Source: Actinomycetota bacterium
GTDB taxonomy: Bacteria; Actinomycetota; Humimicrobiia; Humimicrobiales; Humimicrobiaceae
Assembly: GCA_003567835.1 (NCBI GenBank)
Contig: PWYO01000180.1
Location: 1-9,310 of the forward strand
Direction: 5' to 3'
Length of the DNA: 9,310 nt
The notes beneath the pieces are model-generated. The model had not been told where the DNA came from. It made no database searches and saw only the letters and a list, made by a program, of their open reading frames with translations. Positions 1 to 6,145 of this stretch are shown here, one piece after another (positions within the stretch are counted from its first letter, which is position 1; every line of letters begins with the position of its first letter). A program made the position numbers and the translations under genes.

Positions 1-50
1 TTGTCTTTAAACGGTACAAATTCTGCCGGTTCGAATTCAAACGCACGCAT
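1..50 (-). CDS. 5' end of an unidentified gene (partial, 16 codons visible)
   Basis: An ATG at 48-50 on the minus strand opens a frame with no stop up to the window edge. The visible N-terminus reads MRAFEFEPAEFVPFKD. A strong Shine-Dalgarno sequence, GGAGGG at 58-63, lies seven bases upstream of the ATG, which is the main reason to call a gene here. It follows the LacI-family gene in the same direction after a 118-bp gap, so it may be co-transcribed with it or have its own promoter in that gap. Sixteen residues are too few to assign a family, and I do not recognise the product. It has no signal peptide and the start is not hydrophobic, so a cytoplasmic protein is likely. Confidence 0.72.
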   Translation of the reverse strand, partial: MRAFEFEPAEFVPFKD

Positions 51-57
51 TTGTGTT

Positions 58-63
58 CCCTCC
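58..63 (-). promoter_or_regulatory. Ribosome binding site of the partial left-edge gene
   Basis: GGAGGG on the minus strand, seven bases before the ATG at 48-50. This site supports the otherwise very short partial coding call. Confidence 0.7.
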
Positions 64-64
64 A

Positions 65-78
65 TTATTCAGTAACAA
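65..78 (-). repeat. TTGTTACTGAATAA motif, copy 1 (minus strand)
   Basis: The 14-base word TTGTTACTGAATAA lies just upstream of the RBS of the left-edge gene, on the minus strand. An exact copy occurs on the plus strand at 1300-1313, upstream of the deoR-type gene. The outer bases are partly dyad-symmetric (TT.TT....AA.AA). Both copies sit in leader or promoter DNA and point at the next gene, so a shared regulator-binding site is possible. Function is inferred only. Confidence 0.4.
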
Positions 79-168
79 TTTAATAAAAATATATAATAGG
101 TATTTTTGAAAACCCATTTTTCTCTATGTCTGCAAAACAGCTGCAGCAATGCTCATTTTTTTAAAACT

Positions 169-1179
169 TTATGTACAACCGCATGATTTTCTGATAATTA
201 AATCAGCGCCTATTTTCAGCTCCTTATAATCCGACTTTTCACCATTGATTCTTTTATATAAAAGCTCTGCAGCCTTTTGGCCGATCTCTAAATCAATTCT
301 CTGCAGGGAAGTAACCGCAGGGTTCATGGCTGAAACAAAATCATAATCATCAAAGGTAACCACTGCGACATCCCGGGGAACCTTTATTTCTTTTTCATTC
401 AAATACCTGAAACAACCGATCAACATATTGGCATTGGCACAATATATGGCTTCAGGTTTTTCCTGCAAATTTAAAAGTTCGCCAGTGGCAGCATAAGCCT
501 TGCTTTTCTTCCAATCTGCCACTTTGATCAAATCATCGGTGACGGGTATACCATGGTCTAGAAGGGCTTTTTTGTATCCCTGGAGCTTATCAAAACCACT
601 GGATTCGTCCAATGGCCCGCTGATACAGGCAATCCTTTTTAAGCCATGCACCCCTATAAGGTGGTCGACCAATTTATAAGACCCGTCCACATCATCGCTT
701 AATACAAAATCAACTTTTTTTACATCAATTTTATTGTCCACTACTACAAAAGGGGTCCCAAAACTCTCCATGATGGATTTAATTACCTGGTTGTTTTTGC
801 ATATGGTGGCCAGTATAAGACCTTCCACCCTTTTGGATATGGCCAGCTTGATGGCTTTTTCTTCAATGCTTTCATTATTGCTGGTATTAAACAAAATCAA
901 GTCTTTGCCCTTGCTTCGAAAATAGCTTTCTACCCCTAATACAATACTGGAGAAAAAATAATCGGTTACATTGGGGATAATGATGCCAACAATATTGGTC
1001 TTTCGAAGCCGTAAGCTCCGCGCTGTCCACTCCGGTTCATAATTAAGCTTTTTGGCAGCGGCCTTTACTTTTTCTTTGACCAGATCTGAGACAAACTTTT
1101 CATTGTTCAATACCCTGGACACCGTGGGGACTGAAACCCCAGACTCCCTGGCAACATCTTTTAAGGTGACGTTTTTCAT
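169..1179 (-). CDS. LacI-family transcriptional repressor
   Basis: This 336-residue protein has the usual LacI/GalR length and order. An N-terminal helix-turn-helix lies at about residues 4-25 (TLKDVARESGVSVPTVSRVL), followed by a hinge helix at about 50-58 (EWTARSLRL) that inserts in the operator minor groove. The core from about 62 is a periplasmic-binding-protein-like effector and dimerisation domain, starting NIVGIIIPNVTDYFFS and containing the conserved FDDYD at about 276-280. The C-terminus is SCGCT. The position usually occupied by ND in the effector pocket reads NAN (249-251), so the effector is not predictable. The ATG start is fixed by the HTH and by in-frame stops upstream, but no clear Shine-Dalgarno precedes it. 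It probably represses the neighbouring sugar genes and itself, through the AACGTT site in its leader. Confidence 0.95.
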   Translation of the reverse strand: MKNVTLKDVARESGVSVPTVSRVLNNEKFVSDLVKEKVKAAAKKLNYEPEWTARSLRLRKTNIVGIIIPNVTDYFFSSIVLGVESYFRSKGKDLILFNTSNNESIEEKAIKLAISKRVEGLILATICKNNQVIKSIMESFGTPFVVVDNKIDVKKVDFVLSDDVDGSYKLVDHLIGVHGLKRIACISGPLDESSGFDKLQGYKKALLDHGIPVTDDLIKVADWKKSKAYAATGELLNLQEKPEAIYCANANMLIGCFRYLNEKEIKVPRDVAVVTFDDYDFVSAMNPAVTSLQRIDLEIGQKAAELLYKRINGEKSDYKELKIGADLIIRKSCGCT

Positions 1180-1192
1180 AAGATAACGATAT

Positions 1193-1206
1193 TAATAACG
1201 TTTTCA
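1193..1206 (-). promoter_or_regulatory. Probable LacI-family operator (cre-like)
   Basis: On the minus strand the sequence TGAAAACGTTATTA is centred on the palindrome AACGTT, the core typical of LacI/GalR-family operators. It matches the CcpA cre consensus TGNNARCGNWWWCA at 13 of 14 positions. It lies between the lacI -10 region and its start codon, where bound protein would block transcription. A second AACG half-site (1185-1188) faces it in the leader. Either autoregulation by the adjacent LacI-type protein or catabolite control by CcpA would fit; the sequence alone cannot separate them. Confidence 0.6.
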
Positions 1207-1215
1207 CTTGCTTTC

Positions 1216-1243
1216 ATATTATCAGCCATTGTTTTTTTGTCAA
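1216..1243 (-). promoter_or_regulatory. Promoter of the LacI-family gene
   Basis: On the minus strand a perfect -35 hexamer TTGACA (1238-1243) is followed after 16 bases by TAATAT (1216-1221) as the -10. Transcription would begin near 1209, just before the operator-like sequence, leaving a leader of about 30 bases. The spacing is one base short of the optimum. Confidence 0.6.
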
Positions 1244-1299
1244 TATGGTAAATGTACATATTTTGCCCATCTATGCCTGAGTGGCTATAAAACAGAAAG

Positions 1300-1313
1300 T
1301 TGTTACTGAATAA
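1300..1313 (+). repeat. TTGTTACTGAATAA motif, copy 2 (plus strand)
   Basis: Exact 14-base match to the minus-strand copy at 65-78. This copy lies in the intergenic region between the divergent regulators, about 84 bases upstream of the deoR-type -10, oriented toward that gene. The two copies bracket the LacI-family gene and point outward. It is a candidate binding site or the remnant of a duplication. Confidence 0.4.
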
Positions 1314-1393
1314 AATTATAATATGGTGGACACGATTTATAAAATAGAAATTTTTTCCAATCAACATCATTCTAAAGAAGCGAACGTATTATA

Positions 1394-1402
1394 TGGTATA
1401 AT
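1394..1402 (+). promoter_or_regulatory. Extended -10 promoter of the DeoR-family gene
   Basis: TGGTATAAT is a TGn-extended, perfect consensus -10 (hexamer at 1397-1402). No good -35 hexamer is found 16-18 bases upstream, as expected for an extended -10 promoter. The start site would fall near 1409, giving a leader of about 24 bases. An 8-base direct repeat TATTATAT (1387-1394 and 1408-1415, 21 bases apart) flanks it. Confidence 0.55.
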
Positions 1403-1432
1403 TGGATTATTATATAGACAATCTGAAAGAAT

Positions 1433-2200
1433 ATGCTTGGAGAAGAAAGAAGACAGTACCTATTAGACACCATCAATAAGACAGGAAGCATTAATGCCAG
1501 GCAAATTGCAGAAGCACTCGATGTTTCTGAAGCCACCATCAGAAGAGACCTCAATAAGCTTTGCAAGAAAAACCTGGTCAAAAGAACCTATGGAGGCGCG
1601 CTAAAAGTTCTCTCTGTAGGCCAGGAAATGAAGTTTAATGCCCAGAAGGAAAAATATATTGCAGAAAAGAAAAAAATTGGAATGGCTGCAGCGCAATTGC
1701 TCAAAGAAAGGGATGTGGTCATCATCGAATCGGGCACGACCGGATATCAGACTGCACTTCATATTCACAATAAAGAAGAACTGACGGTAATCACCAATAG
1801 CTGTGAAATTGCCTTGGCTCTGTCAGCCCACCATCCCAGTTTCACCATTATGGTCAGCGGAGGTATTTTAGATACACAAACACACTCACTGGTGGGCCCA
1901 ATTGCCGATCATGCCTTTTCGAATCTGAATGTTGATAAAGCCTTTATCGGCATTACCGGCCTGGACATTGACAAAGGCATTACTGCGGTCAATCCTATAG
2001 AAACTACCACAAAAAAGAATATGATCGGCAGCGCAAAAAAAATTATAGCTCTAGCCGACCATTCCAAGCTGGGCCATATATCCGTCAATGCTGTGGCTGA
2101 TGTATCTGTCATCGATGTTTTGATCACCGATGAGCGTGCTGACAAAAAATTTGTAAGCCGTTTGAAAAATTTAGGTATCACCGTTATACAGCCAACCTAG
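1433..2200 (+). CDS. DeoR-family transcriptional regulator
   Basis: This 255-residue protein matches the DeoR/GlpR family in length and layout. A winged helix-turn-helix spans about residues 5-57, starting EERRQYLLDTINKTGSI and including SEATIRRDLNKL and the GGA at 54-56 that follows the wing. The sensor domain from about 75 carries ESGTTGYQTA (99-108), TNSCEIA, HSLVGP (151-156) and LADHSKLG (207-214). These are the phosphosugar-binding signatures of the family, so a phosphorylated sugar intermediate is the likely effector. The ATG is preceded only by a weak purine run (GAAAG); no earlier in-frame start fits. It is divergent from the LacI-family gene and convergent with the dehydrogenase gene. 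Regulation of the adjacent catabolic genes is inferred from position. Confidence 0.95.
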   Translation: MLGEERRQYLLDTINKTGSINARQIAEALDVSEATIRRDLNKLCKKNLVKRTYGGALKVLSVGQEMKFNAQKEKYIAEKKKIGMAAAQLLKERDVVIIESGTTGYQTALHIHNKEELTVITNSCEIALALSAHHPSFTIMVSGGILDTQTHSLVGPIADHAFSNLNVDKAFIGITGLDIDKGITAVNPIETTTKKNMIGSAKKIIALADHSKLGHISVNAVADVSVIDVLITDERADKKFVSRLKNLGITVIQPT

Positions 2201-2263
2201 CTTTTCCTTTACACAGGGTTCTCCCAATCGTATAGGCCCCTTCTTATTCCTTGTTTGGCTGCC

Positions 2264-2283
2264 AGGCACTCCTCTTGGTGCCT
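2264..2283. terminator. Small inverted repeat in the convergent gap (possible terminator of the DeoR-family gene)
   Basis: AGGCAC (2264-2269) and GTGCCT (2278-2283) form a perfect 6-bp stem with an 8-base loop, about 60 bases past the DeoR-family stop. No T-tract follows on either strand, so this is at best a weak or factor-assisted terminator. Confidence 0.3.
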
Positions 2284-2298
2284 ACAGAACCATCTAGC

Positions 2299-2324
2299 AA
2301 AAACTGCTTCTTTTTTCCAGTTTT
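2299..2324 (-). terminator. Possible terminator of the minus-strand gene set
   Basis: AAAACTG (2300-2306) and CAGTTTT (2318-2324) are a 7-bp inverted repeat with an 11-base loop, about 30 bases beyond the stop of the Gfo/Idh/MocA gene. On the minus strand the second arm ends in a run of five T residues, so T-rich RNA is present but overlaps the stem. It could end minus-strand transcripts, or be bidirectional between the converging genes. The stem is AT-rich and therefore weak. Confidence 0.35.
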
Positions 2325-2351
2325 ACGGACAGAACAACATACATGCCCAGT

Positions 2352-3503
2352 TTAGTGGTTTAGGGGCAGATCTACCCAACGGCCTTTTTGATCGGAGATG
2401 ACCGCTGCCTCCATAACCTCCTGAACCTTATATCCAGCATACATATCCGCTTCAGGCTGTTTTTTTTGGGCAATATTGTTTAAGAAATCAAAAGCACTTC
2501 CCATATGATACCTGATCCAGCCTATAGAAAATTTTGGCCCGGGGAAAGGAACTGCCGGCTGAGGATACCGCTGTACCGTTTCTATGGCTTTAAACCCTCT
2601 TTGGCCCCCAATGGGTGCACCTGCATCCCGCGCATCATAGACCTCCAGGTAGTTTGGCTGCATGCTGTTAAACCTTAGGGCACCCTTTTGGCCATGCACC
2701 TCAAACCGTACTTCATCATTGGTACCATTGGCTACTTTGGTTGCTTCCATGGTTCCCGTTGCCCCATTTTCCAGTTCAAAAAGCAATAATGCCAAATCCT
2801 CTGTATCAACCTGGCCCATTGTATCCGGTTTACCGGCCAAAGGCCTCTCCTTGGTAAAAATATCCAGCCTGGAAAATACCTTCTTAAAATCTCCCAATAA
2901 GAATCTGGTCAAATCAATAATATGGGACCCCAGATCATAAAGAGATCCTCCGCCACAATACTTTTTCTGAATTTTCCAGTAAAGCGGCCGATTGGGATCA
3001 GCGTTTCCAGCATGCAGGTAAACAACTCTTGTATTATAGATCCTGCCCAAAAATCCTTCTTCGATGAGCTGCTTTGCCCGCATGATTGCCGGCTGATACC
3101 TGTACTCAAAACTTACCTGGGCTATTTGCTGGGGATGCTGCTTTGCTGCCTCTAGAATTTCTTTGGCTTCCTGCAAATCCATGGCCAATGGTTTTTCGCA
3201 AACCACATGCTTTCCAGCTTCCAGTGCTTCAATGATGATGTTTTTGTGTAAATAATTGGGCGTACATACTTCAATAATATCGATGTCTTTGCGGTCAATC
3301 AGTTCCCTGTAATCTTCTGTAGCAAAAGTAAAGCCGGCCTTCTCAACACCTTCTTTGGCATCTTCAATGGGCACAGAGCAAACGCCTACCATGTTTACCT
3401 TTGCCGGCATTGGGTTGTAATAAAAAGGCATATCCAGATAAGAGATGGTATGCACTTTGCCTATAAATCCATACCCGACCATGCCGAGTCCCAAATTTTT
3501 CAT
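2352..3503 (-). CDS. Gfo/Idh/MocA-family NAD(P)-dependent oxidoreductase
   Basis: A 383-residue cytoplasmic dehydrogenase. The N-terminal Rossmann fold carries GYGFIG (10-15). The family signature CEKPLA (102-107) contains K104, the conserved lysine near nicotinamide. The C-terminal alpha/beta domain holds YDLGSHIIDL (189-198), where D190 and H194 match the catalytic Asp/His pair known from inositol dehydrogenase. The family oxidises a secondary hydroxyl of sugars, cyclitols or their derivatives to a ketone. The ATG is preceded by GGGGAGG at good spacing. It begins 18 bases after the aminotransferase stop, so the two are almost certainly co-transcribed; a keto product of this enzyme could be the aminotransferase substrate, or the reverse. 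Substrate cannot be read from the sequence. Confidence 0.95.
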   Translation of the reverse strand: MKNLGLGMVGYGFIGKVHTISYLDMPFYYNPMPAKVNMVGVCSVPIEDAKEGVEKAGFTFATEDYRELIDRKDIDIIEVCTPNYLHKNIIIEALEAGKHVVCEKPLAMDLQEAKEILEAAKQHPQQIAQVSFEYRYQPAIMRAKQLIEEGFLGRIYNTRVVYLHAGNADPNRPLYWKIQKKYCGGGSLYDLGSHIIDLTRFLLGDFKKVFSRLDIFTKERPLAGKPDTMGQVDTEDLALLLFELENGATGTMEATKVANGTNDEVRFEVHGQKGALRFNSMQPNYLEVYDARDAGAPIGGQRGFKAIETVQRYPQPAVPFPGPKFSIGWIRYHMGSAFDFLNNIAQKKQPEADMYAGYKVQEVMEAAVISDQKGRWVDLPLNH

Positions 3504-3521
3504 GTTAAAACCTCCCCAGTT

Positions 3522-4880
3522 TTAATATCCAAGCTCTTTTTCTACTTCTGTGATTGATGCATCTATAATTTCTAATGCTTTTTGGGCAACTTCCTGTTCC
3601 ATAATCAGGGCCGGGGACATTCTGAGATTATGCCCAGCAGGAATCCATGCCAACCCTTTGGAAAATGCCTTTTGGTAAATCTTTTGGCCTGCCTGATCAA
3701 AAGGTTCCCTGGTTTTTTGATCCTTTATCACTTCCATGCCCAACAGGCACCCTTTGCCTCGAACCTCGCCGATGATTTTGTGATTGTTCTGAATTTCTTT
3801 GAGGCTTCTGATCATAAAGTCACCCAGTTTTTCCGCTTTTTCTACAAGGTTTTCCTCTTCGATGACTTCCAATGAAGCCAGACCGGCAGCGGCAGCCATG
3901 GGATTACCGCCATAAGAAGTCGATGCAGATATCTTCTCCAGCACTTCGCTGTAATCTTCCCGGATGGCAAAAGCAGTACATGGGAATCCATTGGCCAAAC
4001 CTTTGCCCAATACCATGATATCCGGGACTACATCATAATGGTCTACACAAAACATTTTTCCTGTACGGGCACAGCAGGTCAATACTTCATCCACAACGAG
4101 CAGTATGCCCAGCCTGTCGCACATCTCCCTTATTTTGGGCAAATATTCATCAGGGTAAACCACAGAACCGCCCCATCCTTGAATGGGCTCCAGGACAACA
4201 CCTGCTACATTGCCCGTACCTTCCATGCGTATCTGTTTTTCAAGTGCATCCACGCAAAATAGGCTGCATTCCGGATACTGCTTATCATAATGGCAGCGGT
4301 AACAATGCCCGTTAGGCGCCATATGATGCCCCACTGCCCTGGGCCCCGATGTATAATTGGCAACCTCTGTAAGAGATACCGCGCTCATGGTTTTACCGTG
4401 AAAGTCTCCATAAAAGCTGAAAAACTCATGTTTGCCGGTATAAGCCCTTGCTGCACGCATAGCAGCTTCTACGGCTTCTGTTCCGGCACAGTACATTTGT
4501 ATCCCATTGAGATTTCCTGGGGTCACTGAAGCGAGTTTTTCCAGAAATTGCGCCTTTACCTCCGTGGTATAATCATGGCAGTTCATCAGGTTGGCAGTGT
4601 GTTTTTGAATATATTCCACCACTTTGGGATGGCAGTGTCCAAGATTGGTAACGTATATCCCTGAAGAAAAATCGATATAGGTGTTGCCGTCTGCATCGGT
4701 TAAAGTGATGCCCCGGCCGCTTTCAAAAGACACCGGAAATAATCTTACCTGTGAAGAATACCCCTTCATATACTTCTCTGCCCGGTCATGCAAGGCTTTC
4801 GATTTTGGTCCTGGCGGAGGGACCTTGATATCCGGTATGTTGTCTATATCAACTTTGGCCCAGTTTTTGTCATAGTCCAT
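3522..4880 (-). CDS. Class-III PLP-dependent aminotransferase
   Basis: A 452-residue aminotransferase of the acetylornithine/4-aminobutyrate/omega-transaminase class (fold type I). The phosphate-binding CAGTEAVEAAMRAAR begins at 131, the ring-stacking FYGDFHGKT at 156-164, VVDEV with D264 contacts the PLP nitrogen, and K293 in LGKGLANGFP is the Schiff-base lysine. TSYGGNP (321-327) is the phosphate loop supplied across the dimer. It would move an amino group between an amine or amino acid and a keto compound. A loop at 193-209 holds four cysteines spaced C-x2-C-x8-C-x3-C. The ATG has an excellent RBS (GGAGG at 4886-4890). It leads a two-gene unit with the Gfo/Idh/MocA dehydrogenase. Exact donor and acceptor are unknown; 4-aminobutyrate or an amino-sugar are both possible. 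Confidence 0.95.
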   Translation of the reverse strand: MDYDKNWAKVDIDNIPDIKVPPPGPKSKALHDRAEKYMKGYSSQVRLFPVSFESGRGITLTDADGNTYIDFSSGIYVTNLGHCHPKVVEYIQKHTANLMNCHDYTTEVKAQFLEKLASVTPGNLNGIQMYCAGTEAVEAAMRAARAYTGKHEFFSFYGDFHGKTMSAVSLTEVANYTSGPRAVGHHMAPNGHCYRCHYDKQYPECSLFCVDALEKQIRMEGTGNVAGVVLEPIQGWGGSVVYPDEYLPKIREMCDRLGILLVVDEVLTCCARTGKMFCVDHYDVVPDIMVLGKGLANGFPCTAFAIREDYSEVLEKISASTSYGGNPMAAAAGLASLEVIEEENLVEKAEKLGDFMIRSLKEIQNNHKIIGEVRGKGCLLGMEVIKDQKTREPFDQAGQKIYQKAFSKGLAWIPAGHNLRMSPALIMEQEVAQKALEIIDASITEVEKELGY

Positions 4881-4885
4881 ATGAT

Positions 4886-4890
4886 CCTCC
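4886..4890 (-). promoter_or_regulatory. Ribosome binding site of the aminotransferase gene
   Basis: GGAGG on the minus strand, five bases before the ATG at 4878-4880, within a longer AGGAGGA match. It fixes the aminotransferase start. Confidence 0.8.
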
Positions 4891-4935
4891 TAAGTCTAGC
4901 AATTAGTTACATATTATGCTTAATGTTTACCATTG

Positions 4936-5024
4936 TTGCACGTTTTAGATTATATAACAGGGTTTATAAAAAATAAAGAACATTATAAAAAGGAGAATGC
5001 CAAACCTGTTTCTAAAACGTTCAA
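4936..5024. repeat. Imperfect inverted repeat upstream of the aminotransferase gene
   Basis: TTGCACGTTTTAG (4936-4948) is matched at 12 of 13 positions by the reverse complement of 5012-5024. After a short gap the match resumes with ACAGG(G)TTT in both arms. The whole unit covers 89 bases and includes the candidate promoter between its arms. It may be a paired operator, a long RNA hairpin or the ends of a small decayed element. Confidence 0.5.
4949..4977 (-). promoter_or_regulatory. Possible promoter of the aminotransferase-dehydrogenase unit
   Basis: On the minus strand TATAAT (4949-4954) is a consensus -10; two bases earlier the same run reads TGTTATATA, an extended -10. The -35 at 17-base spacing is poor (TTTATT, 4972-4977). 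A second -10-like CATAAT lies closer to the gene. The position, about 70 bases upstream of the start and after a 392-bp gap, makes a separate promoter plausible. Confidence 0.4.
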
Positions 5025-5272
5025 GGAATAATCAATTCCATTTTGATCCAAAAGCGGTGCACCAGAAAAACATAACCTGGTTCTCATTTTCAAAGCATCC
5101 CAGGCACAAAGTAAAAGCATGGCCTTTCCAGAAACACGCTCTTTTTTAAGCTTGGAATGAACCTGCAGCATATTATGCCGTTTATGAACCCTGACCCAGC
5201 CGGTTTTTGAACAGGGTTTTCAATGCAGTCCACTGATTGATCTTCTTATTGGCTTTGGGGATGCGAAGCTAT

Positions 5273-6073
5273 TTACACATAACCGTGTTTTTTTAAAAAA
5301 TCATACGCTTTTTTTACAGCGGCATCAATTTCACCCAGCGGTTTTTCAGATCCGTCAAATTCAATTTCTACGCTCATGGGGCCAGAGTAATCTTTGAGCA
5401 GGCTAAATATTTTTTCAAAGTCCAGATTGCCTTCACCAGGCGCTGGAAAATTCCATTGTTTGAATCCACCGCCCCTTTCCTTAAGATGCACAAAACCCAG
5501 ATAAGGGAGGGCATTTTCCAGATCATCTTCTGATTTTACCCCACCGTAATACATGACATTGGCCGTATCATAATTCAGCTTGATTTGATCGTGTCCGATT
5601 TCTTCAATGATTTTTGCGCCTATGGCGCCATTATTGAGCCATTCCCCATGCATTTCCAGGCAGACGGTGACTCCTTTTTTCTGGGCATAATCTCCAATCT
5701 GTCTCATATCCCAATAAAATTTTTGCGCATCCTGGTCCCCTTTTACTTCTCCTGTATCTGTGGTGACATGTTTTGCCCCAAAAACATGAGCCGCATCAAT
5801 AACCGTTTTAAAATTCTTTACTGCGTTTTCTTTCATTAGCCTGGTGTGTCCTGCAACACAGTGCACTTTCAATTCATATTTTTTACAAAGACGAAGGATA
5901 TTTTTTGCATCTTCTTCGGTCATCTCCTCCGGATTAGGATCAATATGGGTAAAAAAAGCGGGAGCAGAGGTAAGCTCCACATACTCAAAGCCTGCTTTTG
6001 ATATCCCCCGCAATGCATCTTTTAGCCCATAATTAGGGTAAGTAGTTGTAACCACGCCTACAATATTTTCCAC
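5273..6073 (-). CDS. Sugar phosphate isomerase/epimerase-like TIM-barrel protein
   Basis: A 266-residue protein of the AP-endonuclease-2/xylose-isomerase-like TIM-barrel family, which includes IolE, IolI, MocC and tagatose/psicose epimerases. Likely divalent-metal ligands are E140 (CLEMHGEW), D169 (LNYDTANV), H196 (FVHLKE) and E236 or E238 (SVEIEFDG). The segment GEGNLDFEKIF (213-223) is typical of the family. It probably isomerises, epimerises or dehydrates a sugar or inosose taken up by the transporter. The start is a GTG at 6071-6073 with AGAAAGG eight bases upstream; the nearby ATG is out of frame. It lies 72 bases after the permease gene in the same direction, and most likely belongs to the transport operon. 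Substrate is undetermined. Confidence 0.92.
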   Translation of the reverse strand: MENIVGVVTTTYPNYGLKDALRGISKAGFEYVELTSAPAFFTHIDPNPEEMTEEDAKNILRLCKKYELKVHCVAGHTRLMKENAVKNFKTVIDAAHVFGAKHVTTDTGEVKGDQDAQKFYWDMRQIGDYAQKKGVTVCLEMHGEWLNNGAIGAKIIEEIGHDQIKLNYDTANVMYYGGVKSEDDLENALPYLGFVHLKERGGGFKQWNFPAPGEGNLDFEKIFSLLKDYSGPMSVEIEFDGSEKPLGEIDAAVKKAYDFLKKHGYV

Positions 6074-6145
6074 TTTTTATGCCTTTCTCTTAACATAGTA
6101 ACCATATTTTAAAAATGCCAGGGGTTCATTTGAATGCGGTGATCA

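Larger units (their letters stand above)
4881..5272. other. 392-bp intergenic region with repeats, no convincing gene
   Basis: This stretch separates the isomerase gene from the aminotransferase gene, both on the minus strand. It holds the aminotransferase RBS and a candidate promoter, an imperfect inverted repeat (4936-4948 with 5012-5024), and several copies of AACAGGGTTT or close variants (4956-4965 plus, 5002-5010 minus, 5210-5219 plus). A minus-strand frame of 62 codons (4983-5171) is open but lacks a ribosome binding site and resembles no family I know. A different minus-strand frame just upstream of it is also open for about 30 codons before a stop. The region could be a regulatory leader, or the remains of a decayed gene or small mobile sequence. 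Confidence 0.5.

Noticed and set aside
126..148. Inverted repeat around CTGCAGCTGTTTTGCAG as a terminator of the LacI-family gene
   Set aside because: The stem is only about five base pairs and no T-run follows on the minus strand. The evidence is too weak to call.
1176..1370. Minus-strand frame of 64 codons upstream of the LacI-family gene
   Set aside because: It covers the lacI promoter and operator, has no RBS and a low-complexity translation. This is regulatory DNA, not a gene.
4936..4948. cre/LacI operator within TTGCACGTTTTAG
   Set aside because: Aligned on its CG the flanks do not match the cre consensus (no TG at the left, GC in the W positions). It is reported only as an inverted repeat.
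4983..5171. A 62-codon minus-strand small protein gene
   Set aside because: No ribosome binding site, no recognised similarity, and the frame is open upstream without a better start. It is kept only as part of a possible decayed region.
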